Positions 61,259 through 64,000 of a stretch of DNA of 64,000 nt are shown piece after piece. Under the pieces are notes generated by a model. That model did no database searches and was not told the DNA's origin. It saw only the letters and a program-made list of their open reading frames with translations. Position numbers and translations under genes: made by a program. The stretch spans positions 62,001 to 126,000 of the forward strand of contig JANLVJ010000028.1 of assembly GCA_031363945.1 (NCBI GenBank), in the 5' to 3' direction. Numbering within the stretch: the first letter of the stretch is position 1; every line of letters starts with the position of its first letter. The stretch is from JANLVJ01 sp031363945. Lineage in GTDB: Bacteria; Bacteroidota; Bacteroidia; Sphingobacteriales; Sphingobacteriaceae.

Positions 61259-61582
61259 TTATAGCTTTTTATTAGTATGATGCCGGTCTTTATCCCGAGT
61301 CGTTTTTTTGCACATGTTTTTTTCAAAAGCTGCATCCAGATCAATGCCTGTTTGATTCGCAAGACAGCAAACTACAAACAACACATCAGCCAGTTCATCA
61401 CCAAGATCCAATTCAAGGTCAGACTGTTTACTTGACTGTTCTCCATACGTACGGGAGATGATTCTGGCGACTTCACCCACTTCTTCTGTAAGTATGGCCA
61501 TATTGGTTAATTCATTGAAGTACCTGACACCAAATTTTTTGATGTACTGATCAACCTTTTCCTGTAAGTGCTGCAGTTCCAT
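61259..61582 (-). CDS. MazG-like nucleotide pyrophosphohydrolase
   Basis: The 107-residue all-helical protein has the MazG/iMazG metal motif: the EExxE block in ILTEEVGEVARIISRTYGEQ and the second acids in LELDLGDELADVLFVVCCLA. Family members hydrolyse (d)NTPs to monophosphates. The small size points to the RS21-C6/iMazG type, not the two-domain MazG. It is the last gene of the unit metF-rsgA-dtd-mazG, 5 bases after dtd. Confidence 0.9.
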   Translation of the reverse strand: MELQHLQEKVDQYIKKFGVRYFNELTNMAILTEEVGEVARIISRTYGEQSSKQSDLELDLGDELADVLFVVCCLANQTGIDLDAAFEKNMCKKTTRDKDRHHTNKKL

Positions 61583-61587
61583 TCCTA

Positions 61588-62091
61588 TTAATTTTTATTT
61601 CTTGTATCAATTTCAATGGTTACCGGTCCGTTATTAATCAGGCTTACCTGCATATCGGCGCCAAAAATACCAGTGAATACTTTTCTCATTGGTTGATTAC
61701 TAACCGGGTTTCCCGGCTCAGATATAGTACAAGGCTTTTCGAGTAGGGTTGAGAATTTCTCAACGAAGGCTTCATACAATGAGATTGCTTCTTGACCTTT
61801 GGCTGCTCTGATAAATGAAGGTCTGTTACCCTTACGGGTATCAGCAATCAGAGTAAACTGGCTGATAATTAAAATCTGCCAGCTTTTATCAATCAGACTC
61901 AGGTTCATTTTTTCATTTTCATCACTAAAAATGCGCAGCTGGCTGATTTTACTCACCAGCCAATCACCATCATCGTTCGTATCACCGCTCTCAATACCAA
62001 TAAAGACCAGTAAACCCTGATTTATACTGGCATAAATTTCCTGGTCTATTTTAACACTTGCCTCATTTACCCTTTGTATTATTGCTTTCAT
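61588..62091 (-). CDS. dtd: D-aminoacyl-tRNA deacylase
   Basis: DTD hydrolyses D-amino acids from mischarged tRNAs. The 167-residue protein has MKAIIQRVNEASVKIDQEIY, the SQFTLIADTRKGNRPSF motif and the C-terminal NNGPVTIEIDT, which form the active-site pair SQFTL and NxGPVT. It is ~20 residues longer than usual because of an insert (EKPCTISEPGNPVSNQPMR) before GADMQVSL. It lies 10 bases downstream of rsgA. Confidence 0.94.
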   Translation of the reverse strand: MKAIIQRVNEASVKIDQEIYASINQGLLVFIGIESGDTNDDGDWLVSKISQLRIFSDENEKMNLSLIDKSWQILIISQFTLIADTRKGNRPSFIRAAKGQEAISLYEAFVEKFSTLLEKPCTISEPGNPVSNQPMRKVFTGIFGADMQVSLINNGPVTIEIDTRNKN

Positions 62092-62101
62092 ATATTCGGG
62101 C

Positions 62102-63022
62102 TTAAACCCTAGTGTCGCGGTTCAGATAGATACTGCAATAGGTATCATAACGGCTGGCTTCTATATCACCGGTTTCAACAGCCTCAACAATTGCACATCC
62201 AGGCTCATGCATATGATGACAGTTATGAAACCTGCATTTCGGCATAAGCGCCTTCATTTCTCTAAAATAATGGCCTAATTCTTCTTTTTCAATGCCGATT
62301 ATCCCTAATTCCCTGATTCCCGGGGTGTCGATAATAAATCCGCCTGAAGGGAATTTAAACATTTCGGCAAATGTTGTGGTGTGTATACCCTTTTCAGAAG
62401 CATCAGATATTTCTGAAGTGCGAAGTTCAAGACCCGGAATTAACTGATTGATCAGGGTTGATTTTCCAACACCCGAATGCCCTGAAATCAAGCTGATTTT
62501 ATTTGACAGTGTCGCATTCAGATCATCCATACCGCTATTTTCTAATACAGACACCTCTAGAACAGGATAACCAAGCTTAATATAAATCTGCTCGATTTCA
62601 CGAACGCTCTCTAAATTCTCTTCACTATAAAGGTCAAACTTATTAAAAAGCAACGTCACTGGCACGTGAAATGCTTCAGCGCTGACAAGATACCTGTCTA
62701 TGAAACCCAACGAAGTTCGGGGCTGGGCGAGGGTTACCAATAAAATTGCCTGGTCCATATTAGAGGCAAGGATCTGTACCTCATGTGACTGATTGATTGA
62801 TTTACGAAGTATATAGTTAAACCGTTCATTTACCTTCGAAATAACCGCAGTTGGCTGATCTGGCTCTTTTTCAAATTCAACAAGATCTCCAACTGCAACT
62901 GGATTAGTCGTGCGCAGTCCTTTCATTCTTATTTTACCTTTTATCCGGCATTCATACCTGGTCTCAGTTTCATCCTCTACGATATACCAGCTACCAGTTG
63001 ACTTTATAACTCGACCTGTCAT
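62102..63022 (-). CDS. rsgA: Ribosome small subunit-dependent GTPase A
   Basis: RsgA helps 30S maturation. The 306-residue protein has an N-terminal OB-fold (CRIKGKIRMKGLRTTNPVAV), a circularly permuted GTPase domain (G4 LLFNKFDLY ~residue 130, then G1 ISGHSGVGKSTLINQL and G3 FIIDTPGIRELG) and a zinc site CRFHNCHHMHEPGCAI. The order G4-G1-G3 is diagnostic. Its ATG overlaps the metF stop by one base (TAATG), which indicates translational coupling. Confidence 0.96.
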   Translation of the reverse strand: MTGRVIKSTGSWYIVEDETETRYECRIKGKIRMKGLRTTNPVAVGDLVEFEKEPDQPTAVISKVNERFNYILRKSINQSHEVQILASNMDQAILLVTLAQPRTSLGFIDRYLVSAEAFHVPVTLLFNKFDLYSEENLESVREIEQIYIKLGYPVLEVSVLENSGMDDLNATLSNKISLISGHSGVGKSTLINQLIPGLELRTSEISDASEKGIHTTTFAEMFKFPSGGFIIDTPGIRELGIIGIEKEELGHYFREMKALMPKCRFHNCHHMHEPGCAIVEAVETGDIEASRYDTYCSIYLNRDTRV

Positions 63023-63975
63023 TAAAATATAGACTTAGCAATACGGTAGGTTGGTTCTGCCGTTCCCATAGTATAAAAATGAAGTACTGGAGCGCCTGCT
63101 TTGATCAGATCTTTTGATTGCTGTATCAGCCATTCAATACCAATTTCCTTTACCTGCTTTTCATCTTTAGCCAATGCTATTTCTTCGCAAAGCGTTTCAG
63201 GCATATCAATATGAAATATTTTGGGCAGATTAATGAGCTGTTTTGAGCTTGTAATTGGTTTCAGGCCTGGTATTATAGGCACCATAATACCTTTTTCACG
63301 ACATCGTTTTACGAAATCGATATATTTTACATTATCAAAAAACATCTGGGTGACAATAAATTCTGCACCCATATCTACTTTTTTCTTTAAATAATCAAGA
63401 TCAGTTTTCAGGTTAGGTGCCTCGAAATGTTTTTCAGGATAACCGGCAACCCCCATACAGAAATCGGTTTTTATTGGATCTTTTAGGTCTTCATCAACAT
63501 ATTTACCCGCATTCATGGCTACAACCTGTTCAAGTAGTTGCAATGCATTTGCATGCCCACCTGGATTGGGGATAAAAGCACTATCTGTTTTTATGGCATC
63601 TCCCCGTAAAACCAGCACATTATCAATGCCTAGAAAATTAAGTTCAATAAGTGTATTTTCTGTCTCTTCTTTATCAAAGCCCCCGCAAATGATATGCGGT
63701 ACGGCATCAACTTTATACCGGGCCTGTATTGCCGAACATATGCCGACAGTACCTGGTCTTTTCCGGTATGAAATCTTTTCAAGCAGTCCATTATCACGCT
63801 TCTTGTAAACATGCTCTTCCCGGTGATAGGTGACATCGATAAATGGTGGATTAAACTCCATCAGGGGGTCTATCGTATCAAATATTGATTGAATACTCTG
63901 ACCTTTCAACGGAGGAAGAAGTTCAAAAGAAAACAATGTCTCTGTTGCTTTTTTGATATGCTCTGTTATTTTCAC
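63022..63975 (-). CDS. metF: Methylenetetrahydrofolate reductase
   Basis: MetF makes 5-methyl-tetrahydrofolate for methionine synthesis. The 317-residue TIM-barrel flavoprotein has FSFELLPPLKGQSIQSIF with the conserved Glu, IDVTYHREEHVYKK, NVLVLRGDAIKTDS with the folate-site Asp, CMGVAGYPEKHFEAPNLKTD and EFIVTQMFFDNVKYIDF. It starts at GTG 63975, the first gene of the unit. Bases 63976-64000 hold nothing recognisable. Confidence 0.95.
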   Translation of the reverse strand: MKITEHIKKATETLFSFELLPPLKGQSIQSIFDTIDPLMEFNPPFIDVTYHREEHVYKKRDNGLLEKISYRKRPGTVGICSAIQARYKVDAVPHIICGGFDKEETENTLIELNFLGIDNVLVLRGDAIKTDSAFIPNPGGHANALQLLEQVVAMNAGKYVDEDLKDPIKTDFCMGVAGYPEKHFEAPNLKTDLDYLKKKVDMGAEFIVTQMFFDNVKYIDFVKRCREKGIMVPIIPGLKPITSSKQLINLPKIFHIDMPETLCEEIALAKDEKQVKEIGIEWLIQQSKDLIKAGAPVLHFYTMGTAEPTYRIAKSIF

Positions 63976-64000
63976 TTAACTGGGTAACTTTAGTAAAATT

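Overview
The window is AT-rich, gene-dense bacterial chromosome. It most likely comes from a Bacteroidota member, perhaps of the Cytophagales; the order is an inference. Supporting signs are promoters of the TTTG / TAnnTTTG type (tRNA-Val, greA), the absence of strong Shine-Dalgarno sites, and typical gene content: a YpdA-type disulfide reductase, an OstA-like LPS protein, secreted TonB C-terminal-domain proteins, a fused E1 alpha/beta dehydrogenase, a degenerate TraR/DksA protein and a eukaryote-like isoleucyl-tRNA synthetase. I see no insertion sequence, integrase, phage module, CRISPR array, rRNA operon or replication origin.

Layout. 1-4.2 kb: the end of an outer-membrane barrel gene, nadE, and a tandem pair of secreted plug-like/TonB_C proteins. 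4.2-16.1 kb: mostly minus-strand core genes (lnt, rsmI, a SIMPL protein, lspA, a DksA-like gene, ileS, an RND exporter), with serS on the plus strand. 16.6-18.2 kb: an ACP-like protein, dgkA, recO and a tRNA-Val(UAC) with a clear promoter and terminator. 18.4-22.7 kb: a three-gene uptake and phosphorolysis operon that fits beta-1,4-mannobiose (symporter, GH130 phosphorylase, 2-epimerase). 22.9-31.8 kb: small accessory genes (GNAT, DoxX, tRNA-Val(GAC), a small membrane protein), ypdA, a dienelactone hydrolase, tilS, an OstA-like protein, rdgB and a possible HolD/psi-like protein. 31.9-36.8 kb: a SurA-like isomerase, a MoxR ATPase, a GH19 chitinase-like lipoprotein and an M20 amidohydrolase. 36.9-49.8 kb: minus-strand operons (fused E1, lutB, nudK and a 31-residue membrane ORF; an M28 peptidase; tatC, accC, accB, fabH, plsX; rpmF and yceD; pdxA). 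49.9-64 kb: rsmA, tspO, a 2-hydroxyacid dehydrogenase, greA, HIT, ruvC, then a plus-strand run (flippase-like protein, GT2, orphan OppC-like permease, SpoIIE phosphatase, rnhB, gcvT, comB) and a minus-strand operon metF-rsgA-dtd-mazG.

How the genes work together. Much of the window serves the cell envelope: lipoprotein maturation (lspA, lnt), LPS transport (OstA-like), phospholipid and fatty-acid supply (accBC, fabH, plsX, dgkA), Tat export, SurA-like folding, and a flippase-like protein with a glycosyltransferase. The rest is translation and RNA maintenance (serS, ileS, tilS, rsmI, rsmA, rsgA, dtd, two tRNAs), DNA repair (recO, ruvC, rnhB) and the mannobiose pathway. No wholly new system is evident. 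The less ordinary items are the TonB_C tandem pair, an ACP-like protein without its prosthetic-group serine, a tRNA with C at position 33, a decayed XRE-like ORF, a short membrane ORF, and several operator-like palindromes in front of accessory genes.
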